The notes under the pieces: generated by a model
The model's database searches: none
The model's input: only the letters and a program-made list of their open reading frames with translations
Told to the model about the DNA's origin: nothing
From: Verrucomicrobium sp. BvORR106
GTDB lineage: Bacteria; Verrucomicrobiota; Verrucomicrobiia; Verrucomicrobiales; Verrucomicrobiaceae
Assembly: GCF_000739655.1 (NCBI RefSeq)
Contig: NZ_BATR01000184.1
Span: 1 to 64,000, forward strand
Direction: 5' to 3'
Length of the DNA stretch: 64,000 nucleotides
Shown: piece by piece, positions 35,166 to 44,294 of the stretch
Position numbering within the stretch: the stretch's first letter is position 1
Layout: each line of letters opens with the position of its first letter
Made by a program: the position numbers and the translations under genes

Positions 35166-37577
35166 CTACTCCACCATCTCAACCCGGATCTGACAGGAAG
35201 ATGACTGGCCCCGGTCGTCCATGACCTGGACCGTCCACTTTCCAGCCCGAGGCTCCCAAGACAGGGGCTTGGCAGGCTCTGAGGCACCAAGAAACTGCTG
35301 ACCCGCAAACCAGAAGACCTTGCGCACGCCGGCCGACGTCTCCGCGAGCAACGAGATGGTGCGATGGCTGGGATCACTGGCGCGGATGGTGTACACCAGC
35401 GCCGTGCGGGGTGAGACGATGCGGGGCGCAGCCCGGCTGTCTCCCCCTGCCAAGGAGGGGGCCGATCCCGGCTCCAGGGCAGGTGCTTCCCGCCGGGGAA
35501 CGCCCGCCTGTCGGAACAACTCGAGAAGGTCAGGCGTCCAGAATTCATGCACCTCTCTTTGCAGTTCCCGGGTTCCATCATCCCGCAGTACCCGCAGATG
35601 CGTCAGAGGATCCACCAGGATCTCGCGATGGATATCGCACGGCGTGACCGGTGAGACGCCGGGGATGAACCACCCGTGCAGGCGGTGCTGGCAATGGGGC
35701 GTGGGCATCTGGCCCGATACGGCACACAGCTCGATGCGCTCCACTCCAGCGGGCGCGGGCGATTCCTTCAAGGGCAGACGCAGGCGGCGATAGGTCTCAA
35801 ACAAGAGGGGCGCGGCACACTCCCTGGCCACGAAGGCGGGATTGGCCCGGCCGTCAAAGTTGCCGATCCAGACCACCAGCACGTAGTCGCCCCGCATGCC
35901 CGCCGCCCAGGCATCGCGAAAGCGATGAGACGTCCCGGTCTTCCAGTGCACGTTGGGATCATCGAACGCAGCATCGTCCCCCTCCCGCAGGGTCAGCATG
36001 TCGCGGACGAGGAAACAAGCTTCCGGAGTGAGCAGCGGCTCTGAGTCTTGTTGCGGAGCACCCTCCTTCACATTTTCGTGCAGATACTGGAGAGGACGCG
36101 GGCGGCCATCGTCGAGCAGCAGTGAGTACAGGCCTGCCAGCTCCTCCATGGTCACCTCTCCCCCTCCCAGCGGCAGCGAGAGGCCGTAGTGATCCGCCGA
36201 CTTCGGCAGGGCCACACCCGCTTGTTTCATGAAGCCATACAGCCCTGGAGCAGCCAATCGCTGGGTCAGCGACACTGCCGGGATGTTCCGGCTCCGATAG
36301 AGCGCCTCCGAGGCAGAAATGGGACCGGCAAATCCGCGGTCAAAGTTTTCCGGATTGTACTCGCCAAAGCTGGCCTTCGAGTCCCGCAGCAAGGTGCGCG
36401 GATGAATCAATCCCTGGTCGAGAGCGAGGCCGTAGATGAAGGGTTTGAGCGCAGAACCGGGTGAGCGACGCGCCACCACGCCGTCCACCTGACCTTGGAT
36501 GGCATCATTGAGAAATCCGCCCGAGCCCACATAGGCCAGCACTTCCCGTGAGGGGGCATGCACGAGGATCGCGCACGCGTTGCGGATACCCAGCTCCCGC
36601 TTGCGACCGAGGTAGTCGGCCAGAGCCGCCTCCACGGTGCTTTGCTTGTCGGCGTCGAGCGTGCTCTGCACCAGGTCGTTGCGGGTCTCCTCCAGCAATC
36701 GCCGCGACAGGTGTGGGGCATCGCGGGGCACGGTGCGGTCTGGCCGCAGGGTGAAGGTGCCATCCAGCGGATCTGCCCGGAGTCCGCGAGCGGTCTGCAC
36801 CTTTTGGAACAGGCGGTACTGGGCCGCCGCCAGCTTTGCGTTGTCCTCCTTGGTCTTGGGCGTGCGGCGGGAGGGGCTCTGCGGAATGACGCTCAGCGCC
36901 ACCGCCTCGCGCAGGGAAATTTCATGAACCGGCTTACCACACCAGAGCAAGCTGGCCGCACCCGCGCCTTCCACATTGCCGCCATAAGGCGCAAGATTGA
37001 GGTACGCCTCAAGGAGTTGGGGCTTGGAATAATGGCGCTCCAGTTGAAGCGCGCGGAAGACCTGGACGAGCTTGCCGCTGATGGAGCGGGTTTCCAGATC
37101 ATAGCGCAGGCGCGCGAACTGCATGGTGATAGTGGATCCGCCGCCGCGGGGCGTGCGTGACACCATGCCCCAGAGGCCCCGAAGGAGGGATACCGGGTTC
37201 ACGCCAGGGTGCGTGTAGAAGTGCCGGTCCTCGTGTTGCAGCGTGGCCGCGATGAGATCCGGGCTGAAGTCGTCGAGCCCGAGGCGAACGCGGTATTTGC
37301 CTTCCGCCGTGAGCGTGAGGTTCAGGAGTTGACCATGGCGGTCATAGACCTGGCGGGAGAAGGTGGTGTTGGGTGGGTAGAGCTCGGGCTTGGGGAGGAG
37401 GAAGTAGAGGAGGGCGAGGGTGAGGATGGTGATGAGCCCCGCACGGAGTATCCGCCTCGCCACTGAGCCGACTAAAGTCGGTACTCCAACCCGGCTTCCG
37501 AACCTCCCAAACATGCTCAACCTCGACAGCATTGTTGGAGTACCGACTTTAGTCGGCGGTATTTGACGATCATTCAT
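35166..37577 (-). CDS. pbpC: Penicillin-binding protein 1C
   Basis: An 803-residue bifunctional peptidoglycan synthase with a single N-terminal membrane helix (AGLITILTLALLYFLLP). The GT51 transglycosylase has ATLQHEDRHFYTHPGVNP (catalytic Glu) and GGGSTITMQFARL. The transpeptidase has SxxK as GSALKPFIYG, SRN in YRSRNIPAV and KTG in WKTGTSHRFRDAW. A C-terminal BiPBP domain follows. PbpC normally follows an alpha-2-macroglobulin gene; here a RAYT gene intervenes. The first 38 codons read through two REP arms (PPTKVGTPT and VGVPTLVGS), and GTG at 37463 (VARRIL) may be the original start. The frame extends to 37730 inside the RAYT gene, which I reject. Confidence 0.93.
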   Translation of the reverse strand: MNDRQIPPTKVGTPTMLSRLSMFGRFGSRVGVPTLVGSVARRILRAGLITILTLALLYFLLPKPELYPPNTTFSRQVYDRHGQLLNLTLTAEGKYRVRLGLDDFSPDLIAATLQHEDRHFYTHPGVNPVSLLRGLWGMVSRTPRGGGSTITMQFARLRYDLETRSISGKLVQVFRALQLERHYSKPQLLEAYLNLAPYGGNVEGAGAASLLWCGKPVHEISLREAVALSVIPQSPSRRTPKTKEDNAKLAAAQYRLFQKVQTARGLRADPLDGTFTLRPDRTVPRDAPHLSRRLLEETRNDLVQSTLDADKQSTVEAALADYLGRKRELGIRNACAILVHAPSREVLAYVGSGGFLNDAIQGQVDGVVARRSPGSALKPFIYGLALDQGLIHPRTLLRDSKASFGEYNPENFDRGFAGPISASEALYRSRNIPAVSLTQRLAAPGLYGFMKQAGVALPKSADHYGLSLPLGGGEVTMEELAGLYSLLLDDGRPRPLQYLHENVKEGAPQQDSEPLLTPEACFLVRDMLTLREGDDAAFDDPNVHWKTGTSHRFRDAWAAGMRGDYVLVVWIGNFDGRANPAFVARECAAPLLFETYRRLRLPLKESPAPAGVERIELCAVSGQMPTPHCQHRLHGWFIPGVSPVTPCDIHREILVDPLTHLRVLRDDGTRELQREVHEFWTPDLLELFRQAGVPRREAPALEPGSAPSLAGGDSRAAPRIVSPRTALVYTIRASDPSHRTISLLAETSAGVRKVFWFAGQQFLGASEPAKPLSWEPRAGKWTVQVMDDRGQSSSCQIRVEMVE
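37467..37557. repeat. Paired REP palindromes of the RAYT element
   Basis: The arms 37467-37490 and 37534-37557 are perfect 24-bp inverted copies. Each contains the short palindrome CCGACTAAAGTCGG (or its complement) followed by TACTCC. They are separated by 43 bases. This is a classical BIME arrangement and starts 13 bases after the RAYT stop. Confidence 0.9.
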
Positions 37578-38175
37578 CCCATCCCCTTCCATATTCATTG
37601 ATGGGATAGTTCTTCCAGATTCGTGAAGCTTCGGGTTCGCCCATCTGGCCAATGTATTCTTCGGCGCTGCTGTAGGGCCAATCCATCCACTTGTCCACGT
37701 ATCCGTGCTTGACGGGATTGTGGTGGACATAATTCAGGGTAGCCCAAAAATGGCTCTCACTCTTCATGATCGTTTCGGCACATCGAAACCATACCTGACG
37801 CCCTCGCTGGTCCTCCTCACCATTCCATCGATGCGCCGTTCTACCGTGGATTCTTCCCACGACAGACAAGGCCGCGCGAATGTCAGGGGTTTGTACGACG
37901 ACATGATAATGATTGGGCAGAATGACCCAGGCGACGACTTCATCGCAGCAACCTCTTAGGGATTGAACCAGCTCTTGCTCGAAGGTTTCCATTCGTTCCA
38001 GGCTGGCGCCAATCCAGGGCTGATGCTCAAAACAAGCGCCAGTGAGCATCCATTGCCCGGGGCCGTAACTCCTGCGATGGGGAGGCCCGTGCCGGGGCTG
38101 CTGTTGCAACCGTCGGCGACGCAAGGCCTCGCCACGCTGAATTTCACTCATCTGGCGCCAGTTGTACATCGCCAT
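37570..38175 (-). CDS. REP-associated tyrosine transposase (RAYT, Y1_Tnp)
   Basis: A 201-residue protein of the IS200-like single-strand transposase superfamily. It has the HUH-type pair in AWVILPNHYHVVVQ, the segment VGRIHGRTAHRWNGEE, a catalytic-region Tyr near NYVHHNPVKHGYV, and an end typical of RAYTs (WMDWPYSSAEEYIG). The start is 7 bases after the alpha-2-macroglobulin stop, and its stop overlaps the first codons of the pbpC frame. The paired REP sequences at 37467-37557 are its presumed substrate. Its domain is complete, so it may be active. Confidence 0.92.
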   Translation of the reverse strand: MAMYNWRQMSEIQRGEALRRRRLQQQPRHGPPHRRSYGPGQWMLTGACFEHQPWIGASLERMETFEQELVQSLRGCCDEVVAWVILPNHYHVVVQTPDIRAALSVVGRIHGRTAHRWNGEEDQRGRQVWFRCAETIMKSESHFWATLNYVHHNPVKHGYVDKWMDWPYSSAEEYIGQMGEPEASRIWKNYPINEYGRGWDE

Positions 38176-38182
38176 CCCCCCC

Positions 38183-41100
38183 TCACTCCACCACCACCTT
38201 CCCCGACGCCCCGCGTCCTTTCAAACCGCGGTCATACATGGCTTCGGCGAAGACGGGAGGCACGGTGTAGGAACCGGCGGCGACGGGCTTGATGCGGTAG
38301 GCAAAGGTCTTGACCGCCCCCTTGTCCAGGGAGCAGAAGAACACATTGCGATCCTCGCGGACATCCACGTACACGGCACCGGGAACGGTGCCCAGACCGG
38401 GGCGGAGGGCGTTGGGTTCCACCTCGAACCCACCTGGCATGAGGTCCAGCACGGCGATGTTCTCCAGGTTGCCTTCGCTCACGTTGCGCACGCGCACGCG
38501 GACCGACGCACCTTCACCCACTTTCAGCTTCGTCACCGGGTTTCCGTCCTTGTCCACGAACTCCCGATAGACTTCCAGGCCGTCTGTGATCGCGGCTTTC
38601 GCCTCACCGGCATCAAAGCCCTCCTCGACGACCTGATAGAAGGCTCCCAGGTCCGACTTGCCCCCTTGGTCCAGTTGGAAGCGCACCGTTCCGGCATCCG
38701 GTGAGAACGGAGTGGAAAGCAGCCCTGTCGAACCAGGAATGAGCATCTTCAAGGCACCGCCACTGCGGGCCAGTTCCGCGATGGAGACCTGCACCTCTGC
38801 CTTCTGGGCGAGCTGTGAATAGGCCTTGAGCGCCAGGATGGTGCTGGCTGCGCTGATGGTGTTGAAACGGCCTTTCACGATGGGATCCGTGATCACTGCG
38901 AGATCATCGTAGCCAATCTCACCCGCGAGTTCCGGGAAGTGCCGGCAGACCAGGGCGAATACGAGGGCGTTGTTCACCTGCGGATCATCATAGTACAGCC
39001 CCAGCCAGCGTGCCGAAGGCGTCTTGGCCTTAGCCAGCTTGCGGTACTGGGTGATGAGAGCGAGGCCTTCCTTGGGCTGCTTGAGCAGCGCATACGTGGC
39101 GGCAAGGTAGGGAGCGGTGAGGTCTCTGCCCCACTGATCCTTGTACTTGCTCTCCAGCGTGTCGCGCAGGTTCAGGACATAATTCGTCGTCACCTCCCCC
39201 TGGCGGGTCAGCAGATAAATGGCAGCCGCCTGGAGATAGGTCTCGCTCAGGCCGGAGGGTTTCCCCTTGGCCATCTGCAAGAGACGCTTCTTGGCACCGT
39301 CGAGCAGGTCTGCTGGCACGGCGAATCCGGCGTCCTTGGCCTCGGTGAGGAACTGGCTCACGTAGATGGTGAGGAAGTCGAACCCGCCTGAGCAGGCGTC
39401 ACTCCAGTAGCCAAAGCCACCGTTGTTGTTCTGCCGGGCCTGGAGCAGGCCAAAGGCGCTGTCGAGCTGCTTCACGGCCTCTGCCTTGTCGAAGCCAAAG
39501 TCGGCTTCGGTGGATACCAGCAAGCGTGAGACCGCCTTGCTGGTGATCTGCTCCGAGCATCCATGCGGATAGCCGGAGAGGTAGGCCTCCAGACCGCGGG
39601 CCAGCCCCATGGGCACAGCGCTGGCCGTGGCCTGATGCTTCTGGAACTGCGGGTACATGACGCGTTCCACCGGCACATCCTGCTTGGCGAGGCGGAAATA
39701 ACCGCTCTGCACATGCGTGAGGAACGGAGCCGCCGGGCGCACACTCAGGGTGGCACGGCGCTCCATGAGCTCCCCGCCGCCGCTTGCCTTGAAGACCAGC
39801 TCAGCGCCCCCCAGATTGTTCTTCACCCGCACGCGGAACCTCGCGGTCCCCTCCGTGCCCACTGCCACCTCAAGGTCGCGGTCGGCACCGTCCACGATCT
39901 CCACGCGGTCATCGCCAGCGGCAGAGATCTTGATGGCCGGACCAGCCTGGGCCCCTTCCAGGTTGTTCGCCACCGTGAGGCTGGCGGTGAACTCATCACC
40001 CGGCGCAGCAAAGACCGGCACATTCGGGCTGAGGACAAACGGGCCACGCACCGTGCAGGCCGTTTCCGCCGTGCCCACGGCATCGGGAGCCACGGCCACG
40101 GCCATGATCTTGAGACGACCGGCAAAGTAATCCGGCACGGTATAGGAAACTTCCTTCCGCTCCGGACCGGCCTCCACCAGCCCGCTCCAGAACACCACCG
40201 GCGGCTCTTTCTTCCGCTTGAAGGGGTTCAGGTGCATCTTGATCTTCGTGCCGTCGTCACCGCCGAAGGCGCTGGACTGCGTGAGCAGGGAGAACTCTGG
40301 CAGGATGAGGTCCATCAACTGGGAGGACTCCACCTCCAGGGAGCGCTTGCGCATGAAGTGCGGCAGCGGCTGGGGCAGCTTGTACCCGGTGATCTGGTGG
40401 ATGCCTTCATCCACTGCGTACACCACCAGACGGCAGGGTTTGGATGCCTTGAAGCCGATCTTCAACTCCTGGTTGGGCTTCACCAGAGCAGGTGCATCCA
40501 GCTCCACCGCCATCTTGCGTTGGTCGGTGTTCACCGCGAACGACTGCACGGCGTAGCTCAGCGGAGACATGAAGATCTCCTTCGAGTCCAGAGCGCGCAC
40601 GAATGAGACATTCACATACGCATTCCCTTCAATGCCCGCAGGCACAGGGATCTGCTGGGTGCTCCCTGTGGTGGGGGATTTGAACCACTGCCAGCCCAGC
40701 ACCTTCTCACGCTCCACCGTGATCAGCCCGGCCCCAGTGTAGGGGGCATTCACGCTGAGTTCGAGGTTGTCACCACTGTTCCAGGTGCCCTTGGCCAGCT
40801 TCAGATTCAGCTCGGCATTGCGGTCAAGACTGCGATTGCTCTCGCCCTTGCCCACCACCGTAAAGAGGCAGACACAAACCACCTGGTTGTCACCATCCAG
40901 GAGCTCATAGCGGAACTCGCCGGGCTGTTGGGAAGGCAGCGCCACCGTCAAGCCATCGGCTGGCAGGCTGAAGTCCACCTCTGACACGGTCTTGTCGCGC
41001 TCCGTCGATTCATACGCATAGCTGCCGTTGGGCTGCTTCGTGAGGACGGACACATGCCGCACCTCCACGATGCGTTGTTTGAGCCCCGCCTGCGCCACCT

Positions 41101-44095
41101 GGGCCAGGTTGGGGGCCAGGGAGATCAGGTGCAGGTTGCGCTGGCTGTCCTTCGAGATGTAGGACAAGTCGCCATCTGCCTTGTACCCCACCACAAAAGG
41201 CTGGGGCGAAACCAGCATGGACTGGGCTGTGCGGACACTGCGACCGCCGTCCTTCTCAAACCCTTCGGCAAGGAAGTTCAGGAAGAAGCTGCCCTCTGCA
41301 AAACGCTCCAGCGCCAGATTGAAGGAGGCCTCACCGCGGGCGTCCGTCACCTGCTCACCCAGATCCACCGTCTTGGCCGCATCTGAACCCTCTTCCGCAT
41401 CCTCTTCATTGAGGTTGCTCTTGGCCCAGGTGTGGAAGGTGTAGTCAGGGAACTTGTCGAAGGCGAACCACGCGGGATTGAGCTCCAGTCGCGCCTTGAT
41501 GGTGCGGTCCGCAGCGGGGAAGCCAAACAGCGATTGCAACGAGAGGGAGGCCTTCACCTCACGCGGTTGCACCCAGCCAGCTCCGACGTCCGAGTTGAAA
41601 TTCACCGCCAGCTTCATGCGATCGGGCTGGAAGTCCTCCAGACGGAACGTGGTGCGACCGAGGAGGATCTTGCGATCCTCATCCTCACCCTGCATGAGAT
41701 AGAGGCGGGCCTGGAAGGTGCCGGTGGGATCGGCTTCATCCGTGGGCAACTCCATGTCAAAGAAGCCGTCTTCCGGCAGAGCCACTTCCTCCGAGCCAGT
41801 CTGGTTGCCCTTGGCATCGTAGAATAGCATCTTCACCGGAAGCCCATCCAGCTCACCGCCCCAGTCCCGACGACGCACCACGCCGCTGACGTGCACGGTA
41901 TCCCCCGGACGATAGACGCCACGCTCTGTGAAGAGGAAGGCATCCAGTGCCTCATTCTGCGAGGCCTGCACCCCGCCCGTGTCGAACCGGGAGAAGTCCA
42001 CCAGCCGGTCCGGCCGGTTAAAGGGAATAAACGACACGTCGTTCCCCAGGCGGGCAATGATGGCCACGGGGGTCTTCTCACGCTTCAAGTGCTCCACAGC
42101 ATCCGCATGCCAGTGGCCATCTGCGGTGGTGACGCCTTCACTGATGAACTCGCCATTCTTGGCCAGCACGACGATTTTCACGCCCTCCACCGGCTCACCC
42201 TTCTGGATGCTCTGCACGAAAACATCACGCGAACCATCGGCATTGCGTTTCACCAGCAGGCCGAGGTCTGTCACCAGGATGAAGCGTCGGGCATGGCAGT
42301 CCTCCTCCACACGCACCCAGGCGTCCTCAGGATCACTCCCCTGCTCTTCGTCATCGGCTTCCGCCTTCTCGTCATCGGCACGCTGGCGCACACCTTCCAC
42401 ATCCAGGAAGAAGAGACCACGGGAGGCATCGGGATCGGCCGGATCCGCGGCAGCCAGGGCTTCTGCGAAATCATAGGTCAGGTAGTTGGCCTGGTACTCG
42501 TTGCGCATCGCCGTGGGTTTGATCTCCCGCTTGATGCGGGCGATGTTCTCCTCATCCACGTCTCCCGACCAGTAGGGATCCTGGAAGTCGCCTTTGGCAA
42601 AGCGGGCCACGTGATTCACCTGGCTGAAGGGAACGCGCGCCAGCGTGTAGCGCACATGCCCCACGCCGCGGGACTTGATGGAGATCTTGCGCTCTCCATT
42701 GAGCGCCAGGAGTCCCCCCTCACCCAGGATGTCCACCTCATTCGGGAACTCGGGCACATCCGCCACGGCGGCGAAGTCTTTGCCCAGCTTGAAGCCCCCC
42801 AGGGCCTCCACGCCTTTTGTCACCTTCACGTAGAGACGGCCAGCCTCTTCCACCAGGAGCTTGAAGGCATGCGAAGTGCTCAGGGGCTCGCCCTCCTCCA
42901 CTTCCGTCTCCACCCGGGTGAGTTTCACCGGCTTGGCCAGCTTCAGCACCTCCGGCGTCACTTCGCCGGTGTTCGGCCACTCATAGTCTTCCACGACCTT
43001 GCCGTCCTTGTCCGCAGGTTTGTCCTTGGGAAGCAGCCAGGCCTGGATGTGCTTCTCCATCTCCTCCCCGCGGGCATAGCCGCTGGCCTCGACAAAGAGG
43101 TACTGCTCGGGCTCGCCTTCGTCCGTCCGGATGATCCGGGTGTCGGCGCTTTCCACGTTGAAGCCGCTATAGGTATCGGGAACGCGAACGTTCGATCCCA
43201 CCGGCTTGCTGGTGCCCTCACCTCCGTTGGTGGTCTTCAGCCCGGGTTCGAGGGTCAACTTGATGAAGTCCTCCTTCTCCGGGATGCTGATCCGGCTGGT
43301 GCGCACCCAGAACTGCCGCTGATGGGCGCCTTCCACCACGGTGAAGAGAGGCGCAGAAGCATCCCGTTTGCCGAAAAGGGGCGTCTTGCCCAGCACTTCC
43401 ACCTTCAAGAGCTTCTCCAGATCCGTGCGCTCCACGGGATGGGTGAACTTCAGCTCCATCACCGCCTGATGCAGCGCGGGATCCTTGGGGTCCGTGTAGA
43501 ACTCAGACTTCACCACCGCAGGTTGCAGGGGCACGGTGGTAAACTTGAAGACGGACTCCTTGAGCTTTGCCTCCTTGGCAAAACTCGCCGCGTCCAGCTT
43601 CACCTGATATTCCACGCCAGCGGGCCAGTCGCGTCCCGGTTCAAAGATGAGACGCCTGTCGTCCAGCCATTTCCAGGTGCCGGGGAGGGGCGGGTCCATA
43701 ACAATCCCCTTGGCCCCCGCTTTGTCGAGCTCCGCCAGTTGCGCCAGGGATTGATCAAAGTCCAGCCGCAGGGGTTCTGGTTGGGCTTTGCCCTTCACCA
43801 CGGGTGTCAACGCCGGTGCCTTCAGCCTGCCGATGACCTCCCGCTGGACGGTGAGCACGGTGGGACGCGGCTTGTGAGCCTCCCACCAGTGGTAGCCATG
43901 CCAGCCGCCGATGCTCAGCAGACCGGCAGCGACAATGGTGCCCGCCCAGGTACCTGGCCGTCGGGACATGCTCTCAAACGTGGCTTCAAACGCCGCAACA
44001 CCCCAGGCAGGGGGACGGTATTTAAACTCTCCAAAGACCGCACGGGGCAGTTTCCCCCAATTGCGCGGCACCAAAATTCCTGACCAGCGGGACAT
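38183..44095 (-). CDS. Bacterial alpha-2-macroglobulin with intact thioester
   Basis: A 1970-residue giant protease-trap protein of the YfhM/MagA type. An N-terminal anchor helix (GTIVAAGLLSIGGWHGYHWW, about 52-71) is followed by macroglobulin-like domains (for example YRPGDTVHVSGVVRRRDW and RLVVYAVDEGI). The thioester motif is GYPHGCSEQ, with Cys near residue 1513. A helical thioester domain and the receptor-binding-like end follow. It is larger than E. coli YfhM (about 1650). It should sit in the periplasm on the inner membrane and protect peptidoglycan-repair PBP1C from invading proteases; its partner pbpC lies just beyond the RAYT gene. No lipobox was seen. Confidence 0.94.
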   Translation of the reverse strand: MSRWSGILVPRNWGKLPRAVFGEFKYRPPAWGVAAFEATFESMSRRPGTWAGTIVAAGLLSIGGWHGYHWWEAHKPRPTVLTVQREVIGRLKAPALTPVVKGKAQPEPLRLDFDQSLAQLAELDKAGAKGIVMDPPLPGTWKWLDDRRLIFEPGRDWPAGVEYQVKLDAASFAKEAKLKESVFKFTTVPLQPAVVKSEFYTDPKDPALHQAVMELKFTHPVERTDLEKLLKVEVLGKTPLFGKRDASAPLFTVVEGAHQRQFWVRTSRISIPEKEDFIKLTLEPGLKTTNGGEGTSKPVGSNVRVPDTYSGFNVESADTRIIRTDEGEPEQYLFVEASGYARGEEMEKHIQAWLLPKDKPADKDGKVVEDYEWPNTGEVTPEVLKLAKPVKLTRVETEVEEGEPLSTSHAFKLLVEEAGRLYVKVTKGVEALGGFKLGKDFAAVADVPEFPNEVDILGEGGLLALNGERKISIKSRGVGHVRYTLARVPFSQVNHVARFAKGDFQDPYWSGDVDEENIARIKREIKPTAMRNEYQANYLTYDFAEALAAADPADPDASRGLFFLDVEGVRQRADDEKAEADDEEQGSDPEDAWVRVEEDCHARRFILVTDLGLLVKRNADGSRDVFVQSIQKGEPVEGVKIVVLAKNGEFISEGVTTADGHWHADAVEHLKREKTPVAIIARLGNDVSFIPFNRPDRLVDFSRFDTGGVQASQNEALDAFLFTERGVYRPGDTVHVSGVVRRRDWGGELDGLPVKMLFYDAKGNQTGSEEVALPEDGFFDMELPTDEADPTGTFQARLYLMQGEDEDRKILLGRTTFRLEDFQPDRMKLAVNFNSDVGAGWVQPREVKASLSLQSLFGFPAADRTIKARLELNPAWFAFDKFPDYTFHTWAKSNLNEEDAEEGSDAAKTVDLGEQVTDARGEASFNLALERFAEGSFFLNFLAEGFEKDGGRSVRTAQSMLVSPQPFVVGYKADGDLSYISKDSQRNLHLISLAPNLAQVAQAGLKQRIVEVRHVSVLTKQPNGSYAYESTERDKTVSEVDFSLPADGLTVALPSQQPGEFRYELLDGDNQVVCVCLFTVVGKGESNRSLDRNAELNLKLAKGTWNSGDNLELSVNAPYTGAGLITVEREKVLGWQWFKSPTTGSTQQIPVPAGIEGNAYVNVSFVRALDSKEIFMSPLSYAVQSFAVNTDQRKMAVELDAPALVKPNQELKIGFKASKPCRLVVYAVDEGIHQITGYKLPQPLPHFMRKRSLEVESSQLMDLILPEFSLLTQSSAFGGDDGTKIKMHLNPFKRKKEPPVVFWSGLVEAGPERKEVSYTVPDYFAGRLKIMAVAVAPDAVGTAETACTVRGPFVLSPNVPVFAAPGDEFTASLTVANNLEGAQAGPAIKISAAGDDRVEIVDGADRDLEVAVGTEGTARFRVRVKNNLGGAELVFKASGGGELMERRATLSVRPAAPFLTHVQSGYFRLAKQDVPVERVMYPQFQKHQATASAVPMGLARGLEAYLSGYPHGCSEQITSKAVSRLLVSTEADFGFDKAEAVKQLDSAFGLLQARQNNNGGFGYWSDACSGGFDFLTIYVSQFLTEAKDAGFAVPADLLDGAKKRLLQMAKGKPSGLSETYLQAAAIYLLTRQGEVTTNYVLNLRDTLESKYKDQWGRDLTAPYLAATYALLKQPKEGLALITQYRKLAKAKTPSARWLGLYYDDPQVNNALVFALVCRHFPELAGEIGYDDLAVITDPIVKGRFNTISAASTILALKAYSQLAQKAEVQVSIAELARSGGALKMLIPGSTGLLSTPFSPDAGTVRFQLDQGGKSDLGAFYQVVEEGFDAGEAKAAITDGLEVYREFVDKDGNPVTKLKVGEGASVRVRVRNVSEGNLENIAVLDLMPGGFEVEPNALRPGLGTVPGAVYVDVREDRNVFFCSLDKGAVKTFAYRIKPVAAGSYTVPPVFAEAMYDRGLKGRGASGKVVVE

Positions 44096-44294
44096 ATAGG
44101 TGTGCTTCGCACTATGTTAAAGATTGTGACGCGGAATTACAAGACAGTGCGGAGTAAGAACTGTTGGGCGATATTTTTGAATCCTCGCAGATTCTCCAAG
44201 ACTGTTTGACTCCCCCTTTGAAAAGTCCTTTCCTGACCGGCGTTTCTTCCTTTCCCCGGATTTGAGCCGGGGCTGATTTTTTCCTCCTCCCTCC

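Noticed and set aside
37578-37730. Upstream extension of pbpC
   Set aside because: It runs out of frame inside the RAYT coding sequence and adds residues unlike any PBP1C N terminus.
41891-44083. 730-codon open frame on the plus strand
   Set aside because: It is antisense to the alpha-2-macroglobulin gene, which has clear domains and thioester motif; the product has no recognisable motif.
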